Part shown: piece after piece, positions 44,136 through 53,135 of the stretch
Layout: every line of letters starts with the position of its first letter
Position numbering within the stretch: the first letter of the stretch is position 1
NCBI RefSeq assembly: GCF_023667495.1
Contig: NZ_JAMOZL010000001.1
Span: forward strand, 620,001-684,000
Origin: Dyadobacter sp. MSC1_007
GTDB taxonomy: Bacteria > Bacteroidota > Bacteroidia > Cytophagales > Spirosomataceae
DNA: 64,000 nt
Direction: 5' to 3'
The notes under the pieces: model-generated
Databases searched by the model: none
The model's input: only the letters and a program-made list of their open reading frames with translations
What the model was told of the DNA's origin: nothing
Made by a program: the position numbers and the translations under genes

Positions 44136-44815
44136 AGATCAGCTGCATTATCGTAGAAGATGAGCCCCTGGCGATGGAGCGTACGAGAGATTACGTATGC
44201 AGGCTACCGTTGCTTGATCTGGTCGGAACGTTCGAAAACGGAGAAGACGCTTTTACTTTTTTGAAATCCAATGTGGTCGATTTGATCTTTCTGGACATCA
44301 ATATGGGCGCTCTTTCGGGCATAAACCTATTGGAATCAACGCGGATAGAGAGCCACGTGATCATCACCACAGCCTACCATGAATTTGCATTAAAGGGCTT
44401 CGAATTGAGCGTAACCGACTATCTCCTCAAACCATTCACATTTGAGAGGTTCATCGCGGCCGTGGATAAAGTCCAGACCAGATTGTCCAAAACGGTACTC
44501 CCTGAGAAGCGGTGGATTTTTGTAAAAATTGAAAGCCGTCTCGAGAGAATACCATTGGACGAAATACTATACATAGAGGGAATGCGGGATTATCGCCGGA
44601 TCCACACGACCAAAAAGAAGATCATGACGTTGCAGACTTTTACCGATTTCGAAAAAGAGATATCAGCCCACATTATTTGCAGAATACACAAATCCTTTAT
44701 GGTATCCATTGATAAAATCGAAACCATAGAAAAGGAAAAAGTGAAGATCAACGGTATTTTTATACCGATTTCTGCTACATATCGCCAAGAATTTTTAAAT
44801 CTCCTTGGAAGATGA
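44132..44815 (+). CDS. LytTR-family response regulator
   Basis: This 227-residue protein has a receiver domain (about 1-120; phospho-acceptor D55 in LIFLDINMG, Lys in YLLKPF) and a LytTR DNA-binding domain (about 128-227; ILYIEGMRDYRRIHTTKKKI, ICRIHKSFMVSIDKI). It is the partner of the preceding LytS-type kinase and completes a four-gene exporter/two-component operon. Targets are likely in or near this operon. Confidence 0.94.
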   Translation: MKISCIIVEDEPLAMERTRDYVCRLPLLDLVGTFENGEDAFTFLKSNVVDLIFLDINMGALSGINLLESTRIESHVIITTAYHEFALKGFELSVTDYLLKPFTFERFIAAVDKVQTRLSKTVLPEKRWIFVKIESRLERIPLDEILYIEGMRDYRRIHTTKKKIMTLQTFTDFEKEISAHIICRIHKSFMVSIDKIETIEKEKVKINGIFIPISATYRQEFLNLLGR

Positions 44816-44829
44816 TGCCCCCGCCAACC

Positions 44830-47436
44830 TCACTCGCTCCGCAAACTCTTCACCGGATCCGTCAGCGCAGCCTTAATACTCTGAAAACTGATCGTGAACA
44901 ATGCAATGCCGGTCGCCAATATGGCGGCCAGGGCGATCACCCACCATTCGAGGGTCGTTTGGTAGGCGAAGCCTTGCAGCCATTTATTCATGGCATACCA
45001 GGCGATCGGTGATGCGATGACGATGGCTATCAGTATCAGTTTCAAAAAATCCTGCGAAAGCAAACTCACAACTCCCGCGACGGTGGCGCCCAGCACTTTG
45101 CGAACGCCTATTTCCTTCGTGCGCTGCTCGGCCATGAAGGCGGACAGGCCGTACAAGCCCAGGCAGGAAATGAAAATAGCCAGGCCGGCAAACAGATTGA
45201 AAATGCTACCCATTTGCTGCTCGCTGCGGTACAGATTGTCCAGGTCCTTATCCAGAAAGCCGAATGTGAACGGGAATGCCGGGTTGAGTTGCGCGTTGAT
45301 CTTTTCCAATGCTTTGATCGTCTGCTCGTTATTGCCCGCCGTGGTGCGGACCATCGCCACGCCACCCCATTTGTTGAGGCGCAGTACCAACGGCTCCATT
45401 GCGTATTGCAGCGATTTGAAGTGAAAATCCTTCACAACACCAATGATCGTCCCTTTTACATCGCCGAAAGTCAGCGGCTGTCCTACCGCATTTTTAAGGT
45501 TCATACCCATGACCTGCATCGCCTTTTCATTGATCACATAGCTGGAACTGTCGCCCGTAAACGCTTTGTCGAAACCACGACCGGCCAGCACTTGCGATTT
45601 GAAGACTTTTACGAAATTTTCATCCACATCCAGCGACGGGAACACGACCTGGTTGCGGGTGGTTTGTCCGTCCCAAACGACGTCAACCGTCCCGGATTCG
45701 AGCTTTGTAGGCAGATCTGAAATGACGGTGAAGTTTTCTGTCAGCGGATTTTGGGCCAGTGACGCCCTCAATGCCTGTCGCTTTTCTCCCAGCTCGCCCG
45801 TCATCGGCAGGTATAGCAGGTTGGACTTGTCGAAACCGAGGTTTCGCTTTTTGATAAAATCGAGCTGTTTGTAAACCACGGCAGTGCCCACGAGCAGCAC
45901 AATAGCGACCACAAACTGCGTTACCACCAGCGCATTCCGGAAAAGCAAATTTCCCCCGGCGACCCTCATTTTGCCTTTCAGCACCCTTACAGGCGCGAAG
46001 CCGGACAGGAACAATGCCGGATAGCTGCCCGAAACCAGGCCGGTCAATACCGCAATACCGAGCAGGCTCATCAGCAGCTTAGCATCCAGCAGATGAATGG
46101 GGAGGGTTTTCTCCGTCAGCATTGTGAACACGGGTAGCAGCAGGTACACGATCCCGATTGCGATCACCAGAGAGAGGAACGAAAACATCAGCGATTCGCC
46201 AAGGAACTGGAATACAAGCTGGTAACGATTGGCGCCTACCACCTTCCGCAGGCCAACTTCCTTGGCCCGGCGCTCGGAGCGTGCTGTGGCCAGGTTCATG
46301 AAGTTAATGCACGCCACGGCCAGAATGAATATCGCGACGATAAAGAAAACATTGACATACTGAATGTTACCATGTCCTGGAACGTCGATCTGCAAGTTGG
46401 AATGCAGGTGGATGTCCGTCAGCGGTTGCAGCTGGAAATCGATTTTTATCGTCTCGCCGTGATCCTTGAACATTTTGCCTATTTGTTGGAGGAGTTTCTG
46501 CTGGGCAGGGGCAGATGCGGCGGTCTTTTCGTCGAGTTCGAGGTAGGTGTAAAAGTTGAAATTGCCCCAGGTGTCGTTTTTCAAATCCCAGTTCCAGCTG
46601 GCCATGGTTTTCATGGGAATGATCGCGTCGAACTGCAAATGCGAATTGGAAGGCGAGTTGGCCAGTACGCCCGCAATGGTAAAGTTGTCGTGGTTGTTAA
46701 TGCGGACGGTCTTGCCCACGGCGTCGGTTGTGCCGTAATATTTTTTTGCCGTTTCTTCGGTAATCAATATCGCTCCCGGGTCTTTCAGGGCCGTAGCCGC
46801 ATTTCCAGCCAGCAACGGGAACGAGAACACTTCCAGGAAGTTGGAATCGGCATAGAAGACGCGCTTTTCTTCCACCTTTTTTTCTCCCACTTCAAACAGC
46901 ATCGGGCTCGGTTTGCTCATCCTTACCCCGCCTTTGATCTGCGGAAGCTGCGCCTGCAAGCCCCTGGCCATTCCAGCCGGACTGACGGCCGCTTTGAAGT
47001 CGCCCGCACTACATACGAGGCGAAACAGCCGGTTGGCGCGGGTGTGGAAGCGGTCGTAACTCAGCTCGTTCTGCACCCACAAAAGGATCAGAATGCTGCA
47101 AGCCATCCCGATGGATAAGCCGGCAATGTTCAGTATCGAATAAGCTTTTTGACGGATAATGTTCCGCCAGGCGATCTTGAAATAGTTTTTTAACATATCA
47201 GGGCTAAGAGAAAATGGTTGTTCATATTTGGTTTTGCTACCACGCCGGCGCACAAATGGCGGCAGCACGGTCACGACATTCAGCAGGTAACGCAGCACAG
47301 CCTGTCTTTTTCCGGTGCGTTCATAGGCATACGCATACAACTCGTCCAGGTCGCCTTCCACCTCCTCAATCGTATTTTCGGGGTGCAGCCAGCGAAGCAG
47401 CGTTTTCGCCCACCGCGGCGGTTGTGGTGTGTTCAT
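44830..47436 (-). CDS. FtsX/MacB-family ABC permease with N-terminal prefix domain
   Basis: This 868-residue protein has an N-terminal cytoplasmic 'permease prefix' domain (about 1-75; PRWAKTLLRWLHPENTIEEV, DLDELYAYAYERTGKRQAVL). Two MacB-core/FtsX units follow, with helices at about 100, 370, 420 and 460, then again at about 500, 755, 810 and 845, and the terminal DPVKSLRSE. These are type VII ABC subunits that export or mechanically transmit, not import. No ATPase gene is adjacent. It overlaps the PadR gene by 4 bp. A near-identical C-terminal motif survives as a remnant at 40278. Confidence 0.92.
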   Translation of the reverse strand: MNTPQPPRWAKTLLRWLHPENTIEEVEGDLDELYAYAYERTGKRQAVLRYLLNVVTVLPPFVRRRGSKTKYEQPFSLSPDMLKNYFKIAWRNIIRQKAYSILNIAGLSIGMACSILILLWVQNELSYDRFHTRANRLFRLVCSAGDFKAAVSPAGMARGLQAQLPQIKGGVRMSKPSPMLFEVGEKKVEEKRVFYADSNFLEVFSFPLLAGNAATALKDPGAILITEETAKKYYGTTDAVGKTVRINNHDNFTIAGVLANSPSNSHLQFDAIIPMKTMASWNWDLKNDTWGNFNFYTYLELDEKTAASAPAQQKLLQQIGKMFKDHGETIKIDFQLQPLTDIHLHSNLQIDVPGHGNIQYVNVFFIVAIFILAVACINFMNLATARSERRAKEVGLRKVVGANRYQLVFQFLGESLMFSFLSLVIAIGIVYLLLPVFTMLTEKTLPIHLLDAKLLMSLLGIAVLTGLVSGSYPALFLSGFAPVRVLKGKMRVAGGNLLFRNALVVTQFVVAIVLLVGTAVVYKQLDFIKKRNLGFDKSNLLYLPMTGELGEKRQALRASLAQNPLTENFTVISDLPTKLESGTVDVVWDGQTTRNQVVFPSLDVDENFVKVFKSQVLAGRGFDKAFTGDSSSYVINEKAMQVMGMNLKNAVGQPLTFGDVKGTIIGVVKDFHFKSLQYAMEPLVLRLNKWGGVAMVRTTAGNNEQTIKALEKINAQLNPAFPFTFGFLDKDLDNLYRSEQQMGSIFNLFAGLAIFISCLGLYGLSAFMAEQRTKEIGVRKVLGATVAGVVSLLSQDFLKLILIAIVIASPIAWYAMNKWLQGFAYQTTLEWWVIALAAILATGIALFTISFQSIKAALTDPVKSLRSE

Positions 47437-47771
47437 ATCCCGCTTAGCTTTAAAGTGGGATCAGGCATTAGTTTCCAAAGCTTGTTGCGCAGCTGCTGGA
47501 TATCGGCCAGCGCGCTTCTCCCGAGGTTTGTCATCTTAAAAAGCCGTTTCCGCCTCCCTCCACGCTCGGTAGTAGCCCCACCCAGCTCGGACGTTACAAA
47601 CCCTTTTTCTTCCAATCGGATCAATGTATTATGAACCGCCCCGAAAGTGACGACCCTGCCCGTATGTGCCTCGATCTCCTGAGATACGGTAACCCCATAC
47701 GCATCTCCGTCAAGGATTGCGATCATGAGTAGAACAAGCTCTTCAAACTCCCCCAAATACGTCCTGCGCAT
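47433..47771 (-). CDS. PadR-family transcriptional regulator
   Basis: This 112-residue protein has a winged helix (about 7-85) with LGEFEELVLLMIAILDGDAY, the recognition stretch VTFGAVHNTLIRLEEKGFV and a C-terminal dimer helix. PadR proteins usually repress adjacent transporter genes until a toxic compound binds. It is coupled to the FtsX-type permease gene by a 4-bp overlap and surely controls it. A near-palindrome ATTTTATAGTATAAAT at 47794-47809, 23 bp before its start, is a candidate operator or promoter core. Confidence 0.93.
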   Translation of the reverse strand: MRRTYLGEFEELVLLMIAILDGDAYGVTVSQEIEAHTGRVVTFGAVHNTLIRLEEKGFVTSELGGATTERGGRRKRLFKMTNLGRSALADIQQLRNKLWKLMPDPTLKLSGI

Positions 47772-48136
47772 CCCAAAAAATGATTAGTTTATATTTTATA
47801 GTATAAATGCATGCCAGGCTTGGAAATGGCTTTTAGTGCGTTTTTGAGGGGTTTTTGATGTTCGGAAAGGGACGGGGGTGTTCGGTTTTGGACGTATGGG
47901 GGGCGGATGGGCGGTGCCGCGAGTGAGAGCTGACCTTAAGGCTTGGTTTTGCCGCTGCATCGAAGGTCAATGCGGCGAATCATTCTGATGCATAGCCACT
48001 CGGCGCTCATAGGTTAATACTGAGAATAATTAATCTCTGAATATATTGCATGTAAAATGTAAACCCTAACGACAAATCTCAAAATGGGATAGCTGATTCG
48101 AGCCAAACTGAGTATTTGCCGAGAAAGATTTATCGT
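47772..48136. other. Intergenic boundary before the REase-STAND gene
   Basis: These 365 bp have no convincing gene. The left part has G-rich stretches (about 47840-47930) and the right part turns AT-rich like the gene that follows. The PadR-side near-palindrome is at 47794-47809. No TANNTTTG box is evident before 48137. The change of composition suggests a boundary of acquired DNA. Confidence 0.5.
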
Positions 48137-51100
48137 ATGAGCGAATTGCTAGAAATAACGGATAAGGATATTGCCGCACTGGAAGACGGAGAATTGAGAA
48201 GCTTGATTGGGCTTTTGTGTGAAGCGGAGTATCGAAAGTATGGAATTCCAACAAAGGCAGTTCAATGGGGAGGGCACCAAGACGCCCCTGATCGAGGAAT
48301 TGATATTTTAATAGCCTCTGACGTCCTGTTGCCGACAAATAGTTACATTGTCCGGCCACATACTATATTTCAAAGTAAAGTCACAAATATGACGCCTGCA
48401 TTAATTCTAAAAGAAATGATGCCGATAGGAAAACTTCGAGAATCCATAGTGGATCTCGCGGGAGACCAGGGTGCCTATGTTATCGTATGTCGACACAGCT
48501 TAACGTCAAGAGAGTATAACAATAGGATCGATGAAATGAAGAAGGCGATCGGAGGCCTTGATATAAAGGTCGACTATTATCATGGAGGACGTATAGCGAC
48601 TTGGGTGAGAGAGCACCCTTCAATTATATTGTGGATTCGCTACCGTGCTAAACGCCCGATTTTCGGTTGGAAATCCTACGCTGATTGGACCGCAAATCTT
48701 ACTATAAATGAAGATTATATCTTAGATGATAGTTGTAGGTTAATTGATAAGAGAACAAGAAATGACGTTGAACTGAATATCGAGCAAGGAATATTGGCTA
48801 TGAAGCAATTGCTCTCTCAGTCAGGAAATTATTTAAGGTTAACCGGATTGTCTGGTGTCGGAAAAACCAGACTTGCCCAAGCACTTTTCGACGAAAGGGT
48901 TGGATTGGAGATTCTGAACCAGTCTCATGTGATATATACTGATATCTCAGAGGAGCCTATGCCTAGTCCGCAGCACATTGCGGAGCAACTCATTGCTGGG
49001 AGATGTCCGACAATTCTAATTATTGACAACTGTTCTCCTGAACTTCATAGGTCATTGGTGAATAAATTAACACGTCAGTCACACTCAGTAAGTTTGCTTA
49101 CTATCGAATATGATGTTGCGGATGACCAGCCGGACGAAACCGAGGTTTTTCATCTTGAACCGTCTAGTGATCGTGTAATCAGTAAATTGATCTTAAGACA
49201 ATTCCCCGAGATAACTGAATTGGACGCGTGGAAAATTGCCGAATTCTCAGGAGGCAATGCTCGTGTGGCTATCGCCTTGGCTAGGACTGTTACACTAGGG
49301 GAGTCAATAGGTCATCTTCAAGATAATGAGCTTTTTAAAAGGCTGTTTTATCAACGGAATACTGAGAATGATGATTTGAAACGGTCGGCAGAAGTACTTT
49401 CTCTCGTTTATTCGTACGATGTGGAGACTGCAAGCTCCGAACTCGAAATTCTTAGTCTTATGAGTTCAATACCGGCCCAAACTCTATACAAGCACTCAGC
49501 TGATCTAAGAGATCGCGATCTTGTCCAAGCAAGAGGAAAGTTTCGAGCGGTGCTACCTCACGCGATCTCAAATAGATTGGCAATAGGGGCTTTGGATCGA
49601 TTGACAGCTGATATGTTAGACCAATATCTCCTGCGAAAGGGGAACGAGCGGCTGATACGTTCGTTTAGCAGAAGACTTAGTTACATTCCAGATAGTGATG
49701 CGGCAAAAAAAATTGTTGAACATTGGTTCGCACCAGAAAGTGGATGGATGAGAGACGTGAGTAATTTGAACGAATTTGGAATGTCGGTCTTTGAGAATCT
49801 TGCAAGTATACTTCCTGAACGCGCATTGCTCGCGATTGAAAGAGCGGATGCCTTGTTGCCAGGAAAGTTTGCAAGCCGGGAAAATGGATATTTCTCCCGG
49901 TTTGTTCGGCTTCTCAGACATATTGGCTATGAGGAGCCTTTATTTCTCAGGAGCGCGAAAATTGTTGCCGAATTTGCATTAACTGAAAAAGTAGGTGAGA
50001 ATTCTAATTCTATTCGTAGGGAACTAAGCGCCATGTACCAGCTTAATATGTCAGGTACTTACGCCCCTATTGAAGTGCGTTTGCAACTCCTTAAGAGCCT
50101 CTGGGAATCTAACATTACGAACAAGCAACAACTTGCGACAGAGTTGATTGAATCCGCTTTGGAAGCTTGGCGTTTCCAGCCTCAACACATTCCGAGTTTC
50201 GGCTCGCTTTCACGGGGCTTCGGTTTAAGGCCGGATTATCCGGAAGGAGTGCATAATTGGTATGCTAAAGCGGCCGGACAATGCCTTAAAATGCTGGATG
50301 GGGATACACCATTCAAAGGAGTCCTAAAAAACATTTTAGCCGCAAAACTTCGCGGGATTTGGACGAAGGCCGGTCAGTTTGATCTAGTTGAGTCTATTTG
50401 TGTACAATTAACTCGCGACGGATTTTGGGCACAAGGATGGTTCAAAGTTATGTCGATAATTAGACATGATTCAAAGAAGGAGGAAGATGAATTACAACAA
50501 AGGCTATTACGTCTTGAAAAGCTTCTAAAGCCGAAAAATCTCTATGATCAGATAGTCGCATACTTTCTGTCCGATGCTAAGGGCCTAGATATCTCTGATG
50601 CATTGCTTGATGGAAGAAGAAGTAATTTTAATCAATTGCCTCAAATTTATGAAAATATCGGGGCAGATTTGGTTAGAGATGGCGCGACTAGTAATACGAT
50701 AATACCACTACTCCTAACAGCTGATAATGGTAATATTTTTCATCTTGGCCAAGGAATGTATAGCGGAGCGACCGATACAGAAGAGGTATGGGATAAATTA
50801 CTGAATATATATATGAAACTGCCAGCTAGCGAGCGGAAACCTTATTTGCTGAAAGGATGGATTAACAGTGCCTATAAAAATAGTGAAAAATACTCCGATA
50901 AAATTTTGGAACAAGTACTAAATACTACTGCCTCAAAACATTTATTCTTTCCACTACATGCCTCTATCCCTGCAAGTCAAAATGGGATAATATTACTTCT
51001 GCGGGCTTTGGAAGACTTAGAATTACCTTCAACGGAATTTAAATCGCTTTCCTACTCACTTGTTAGTTCGAATATACCACCAGAGAACTTGACTAATCTT

Positions 51101-51931
51101 GTCAAAAAAGTCTGGAATCGGAACGGCGGGAGAGAGGCAGCCTTTGAAATTTTGTATTATAAATGTCATGTTATCGAATCGGGCTCAATCAATGATATGA
51201 CTGACGAACTAATCGACATTGGTAGGCAGCTTCTTTTGGATTTAGACTTAGATGAGAAACTGTATTCGGAAGACAATTATAAGATTGGAGTTGTTTTACA
51301 AGTATGTTTTGAAGGGGAAGTTGCCTTCAATTCAGCGAGCAATTTTACAACAAAGTTGATGCGCTTGATCAGAAGTAATTATGGCTTACTTAACCATGCC
51401 GATGATATATTGAGAGAGTTAGTTAAGGTTCAGCCAAAGTGCTTTTTAAATGATCTACTGGAAAGAGATATGTCAAATGACGACGTATATCGGGTCGGCT
51501 TTTACAACAATTTTGAAGAATACGATATTTATCTCTCGATGATATCGAATGAGACATTAATTAATTGGTGTGACGAAGAGCCTTACGAACGATATAAACT
51601 TGTTGCTGGTGCAATTGTAAGCTATGAAGGAACCGAGGAAGCAGTTAAACTTATATGGAAGCCAATTTTCTGGAAACTTGTAGACGGCGCTCCCAACTTA
51701 TTAGAAGTGTTGGACAAAGTTGAGGGCACGCTTATGCCTTCCGAGGTTCCTAAATCTCGCGCGAATGCTTACCAAGCAAGGCTGACATTGTTTTCTGAAC
51801 TTTTTGACAATCCCAATGTCCAACTTTCCGGATGGGCCAGGTTAAAGTTTAATCAGTGGAATGAGGAAATAGTTCAGCAGAGAAAGTTTGAAGAAGAGCG
51901 GTATCAAGATCGAAATGAAAGTTTTGAATAG
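48137..51931 (+). CDS. Candidate defence protein: Mrr-like PD-(D/E)XK nuclease, STAND-type NTPase and long helical C-terminus
   Basis: From the ATG at 48137 the product has 1264 residues. The N-terminal domain (about 20-165) has a restriction-endonuclease-like core: Glu in LLCEAEY (E29/E31), RGID (D56) and FQSK (Q79-x-K81). A P-loop NTPase follows with Walker A TGLSGVGKT (236-244), Walker B TILIID (D297) and a GGNARVAIALA stretch (about 372-382) like the winged-helix/arm of STAND ATPases. About 750 further residues are helical and carry no recognised motif, as expected of a sensor. Avs-type antiviral proteins have this layout (nuclease effector, STAND, sensor). The gene is AT-richer than its neighbours and stands alone. 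The function is inferred; a TTG 21 bp upstream is a possible alternative start. Confidence 0.85.
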   Translation: MSELLEITDKDIAALEDGELRSLIGLLCEAEYRKYGIPTKAVQWGGHQDAPDRGIDILIASDVLLPTNSYIVRPHTIFQSKVTNMTPALILKEMMPIGKLRESIVDLAGDQGAYVIVCRHSLTSREYNNRIDEMKKAIGGLDIKVDYYHGGRIATWVREHPSIILWIRYRAKRPIFGWKSYADWTANLTINEDYILDDSCRLIDKRTRNDVELNIEQGILAMKQLLSQSGNYLRLTGLSGVGKTRLAQALFDERVGLEILNQSHVIYTDISEEPMPSPQHIAEQLIAGRCPTILIIDNCSPELHRSLVNKLTRQSHSVSLLTIEYDVADDQPDETEVFHLEPSSDRVISKLILRQFPEITELDAWKIAEFSGGNARVAIALARTVTLGESIGHLQDNELFKRLFYQRNTENDDLKRSAEVLSLVYSYDVETASSELEILSLMSSIPAQTLYKHSADLRDRDLVQARGKFRAVLPHAISNRLAIGALDRLTADMLDQYLLRKGNERLIRSFSRRLSYIPDSDAAKKIVEHWFAPESGWMRDVSNLNEFGMSVFENLASILPERALLAIERADALLPGKFASRENGYFSRFVRLLRHIGYEEPLFLRSAKIVAEFALTEKVGENSNSIRRELSAMYQLNMSGTYAPIEVRLQLLKSLWESNITNKQQLATELIESALEAWRFQPQHIPSFGSLSRGFGLRPDYPEGVHNWYAKAAGQCLKMLDGDTPFKGVLKNILAAKLRGIWTKAGQFDLVESICVQLTRDGFWAQGWFKVMSIIRHDSKKEEDELQQRLLRLEKLLKPKNLYDQIVAYFLSDAKGLDISDALLDGRRSNFNQLPQIYENIGADLVRDGATSNTIIPLLLTADNGNIFHLGQGMYSGATDTEEVWDKLLNIYMKLPASERKPYLLKGWINSAYKNSEKYSDKILEQVLNTTASKHLFFPLHASIPASQNGIILLLRALEDLELPSTEFKSLSYSLVSSNIPPENLTNLVKKVWNRNGGREAAFEILYYKCHVIESGSINDMTDELIDIGRQLLLDLDLDEKLYSEDNYKIGVVLQVCFEGEVAFNSASNFTTKLMRLIRSNYGLLNHADDILRELVKVQPKCFLNDLLERDMSNDDVYRVGFYNNFEEYDIYLSMISNETLINWCDEEPYERYKLVAGAIVSYEGTEEAVKLIWKPIFWKLVDGAPNLLEVLDKVEGTLMPSEVPKSRANAYQARLTLFSELFDNPNVQLSGWARLKFNQWNEEIVQQRKFEEERYQDRNESFE

Positions 51932-52002
51932 CAATCTCGTGTCTCACCCTAGCAATATTCGCTTTCTTTTTCTTTAAGGTTCTAGTGAATTATACACTTC
52001 AT

Positions 52003-52420
52003 TTATTTCCCAACCAACCGCTCCAACCGCCCCATCATCTCATCCTTCTCCCGCAACATCCGCTCATAAAGCTCCATCTTCTCATCATGCAATCGCCTGA
52101 TCTCTTCAATGGGGTTGATATTGAAAGTTGGATGAACATTCACACCGGTTGACTGGTCGTGAAATGTATTCGAAATGATATTAATGGCTTGATCCTCATT
52201 AAAATTCCGAATCGCCTCAGCCGGGATTTTAAGAACAGCCGCAACTTGTTCCAGAATGTCGGAATCGCTTTTCTTTTTGTTCCAGCAGGGAGATTTTTTG
52301 CTGGTTCCAGTCTTCGCCGAGCTCAAAGGCCAAGAAATCTTGTTTGACGCCCAATATTTCGCGAAAGCGTTTGAGATTGCGGCCTTCGTGGATCTTTGGG
52401 ATGGAAGTAGTATGTGTCAT
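52003..52420 (-). pseudogene. Frameshifted XRE-family (helix-turn-helix) regulator
   Basis: Two overlapping minus-strand frames together give one Bacteroidota XRE protein. The first, from the ATG at 52420, has the HTH (IHEGRNLKRFREILGVKQDF, then GEDWNQQKISLLEQKE). It must continue in the frame that ends at 52003 (DSDILEQVAAVLKIPAEAIR, then NPIEEIRRLHDEKMELYERM). The frames join inside an A-rich run (CAAAAAGAAAAGC on the minus strand, near 52270-52285), and removing one A restores LEQKESDSDILEQV. So the gene is either broken by a single inserted A or read through +1 slippage, or the base is a sequence error. Confidence 0.8.
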
Positions 52421-52477
52421 GCGGAAAGGCGTTTGGTTAAGTTAATGAGGCAATTTATATAAATCCCCTCGTAAGTT

Positions 52478-52516
52478 TCCGGATAATTTACACACCTTTC
52501 AATGTAAATTACCGGA
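52478..52516. repeat. Imperfect 14-bp inverted repeat upstream of the XRE pseudogene
   Basis: Arms TCCGGATAATTTACA and TGTAAATTACCGGA pair with one bulged A around a 10-nt spacer. There is no T run on either side, so it reads more like an operator than a terminator. It lies between the stop of the small exported protein gene and the start of the XRE gene, and a nearby palindrome ATTTATATAAAT sits at 52453-52464. Confidence 0.6.
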
Positions 52517-52547
52517 CGGCGGTTGCCACTTGCAGCAATTCAGGCCA

Positions 52548-52973
52548 TCAATCCTGCTGAAACCCATGAACAGCGAATCGCTGTTTTTCCGCCCCATGTT
52601 GGACAGACAGTGTACCCTTATACGCAATCGTCCCGTCATCAACGCGCCTCGACTCCTTAATGGCCAGAACGACATTGTAATCCGATCCCGAAAAGTACAT
52701 ATCAAAGCCTTTTGATGTCCTGACGGTCATCGTGTGGCCAACTATCACACTTTTATCGCCTTGTATATAAATCCCTTTTTTGAGCTGATCGGCAGAGAAA
52801 ACATATTGCTCTTGCGAAAGAGGCACAGTCCGGAGCGCGAAGAAATACCCTCCATGGCGCTTAGCAGGCGTTTTTTCGGCAACAGAGACCAATTTGGTTT
52901 GGGGTGTTTGCAAGGTATCAGTCACGGCACCAGTGCAAAGGGCGTAAGCCATCAAAAGTGGTAGAGTATACAT
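52548..52973 (-). CDS. Small exported protein of unknown function
   Basis: This 141-residue ORF has a weak signal peptide (MYTLPLLMAYALCTGAVTDT) and a beta-rich body (GYFFALRTVPLSQEQYVFSA, GDKSVIVGHTMTVRTSKGFD). The pattern looks like a real secreted or periplasmic domain but I recognise no family. It is followed by the inverted repeat and the broken XRE gene on the same strand. Confidence 0.6.
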   Translation of the reverse strand: MYTLPLLMAYALCTGAVTDTLQTPQTKLVSVAEKTPAKRHGGYFFALRTVPLSQEQYVFSADQLKKGIYIQGDKSVIVGHTMTVRTSKGFDMYFSGSDYNVVLAIKESRRVDDGTIAYKGTLSVQHGAEKQRFAVHGFQQD

Positions 52974-53074
52974 AGTGCAGTGGGGGTTAATGTACGTTTA
53001 AAGCGCTGACATTGAGCGACTCTAATACGTACAAAAATTGTGCCGCGACCATGCAATTTGCACCGTTAGATAAA

Positions 53075-53103
53075 TAAAAATCCCCGAACGATAAGTTCGG
53101 GGA
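53075..53103 (-). terminator. Intrinsic terminator after the outer-membrane protein gene
   Basis: An 8-bp GC-rich stem (arms CCCCGAAC and GTTCGGGG, 5-nt loop) is followed on the minus strand by TTTTTATTTATC. It lies 33 bp downstream of the stop codon at 53136. Confidence 0.85.
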
Positions 53104-53135
53104 CCCATTTCGTGTCACTGCGGCACCTTATGCAT

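Noticed and set aside
44812..47436. Large plus-strand frames opposite the FtsX-type permease
   Set aside because: They are GC-driven shadows of the permease gene, without domains or plausible starts.
52270..52285. Programmed -1 frameshift in the XRE gene
   Set aside because: The second frame is +1 relative to the first, so a -1 slippery site would not join them; a single-base insertion or +1 slippage is needed.
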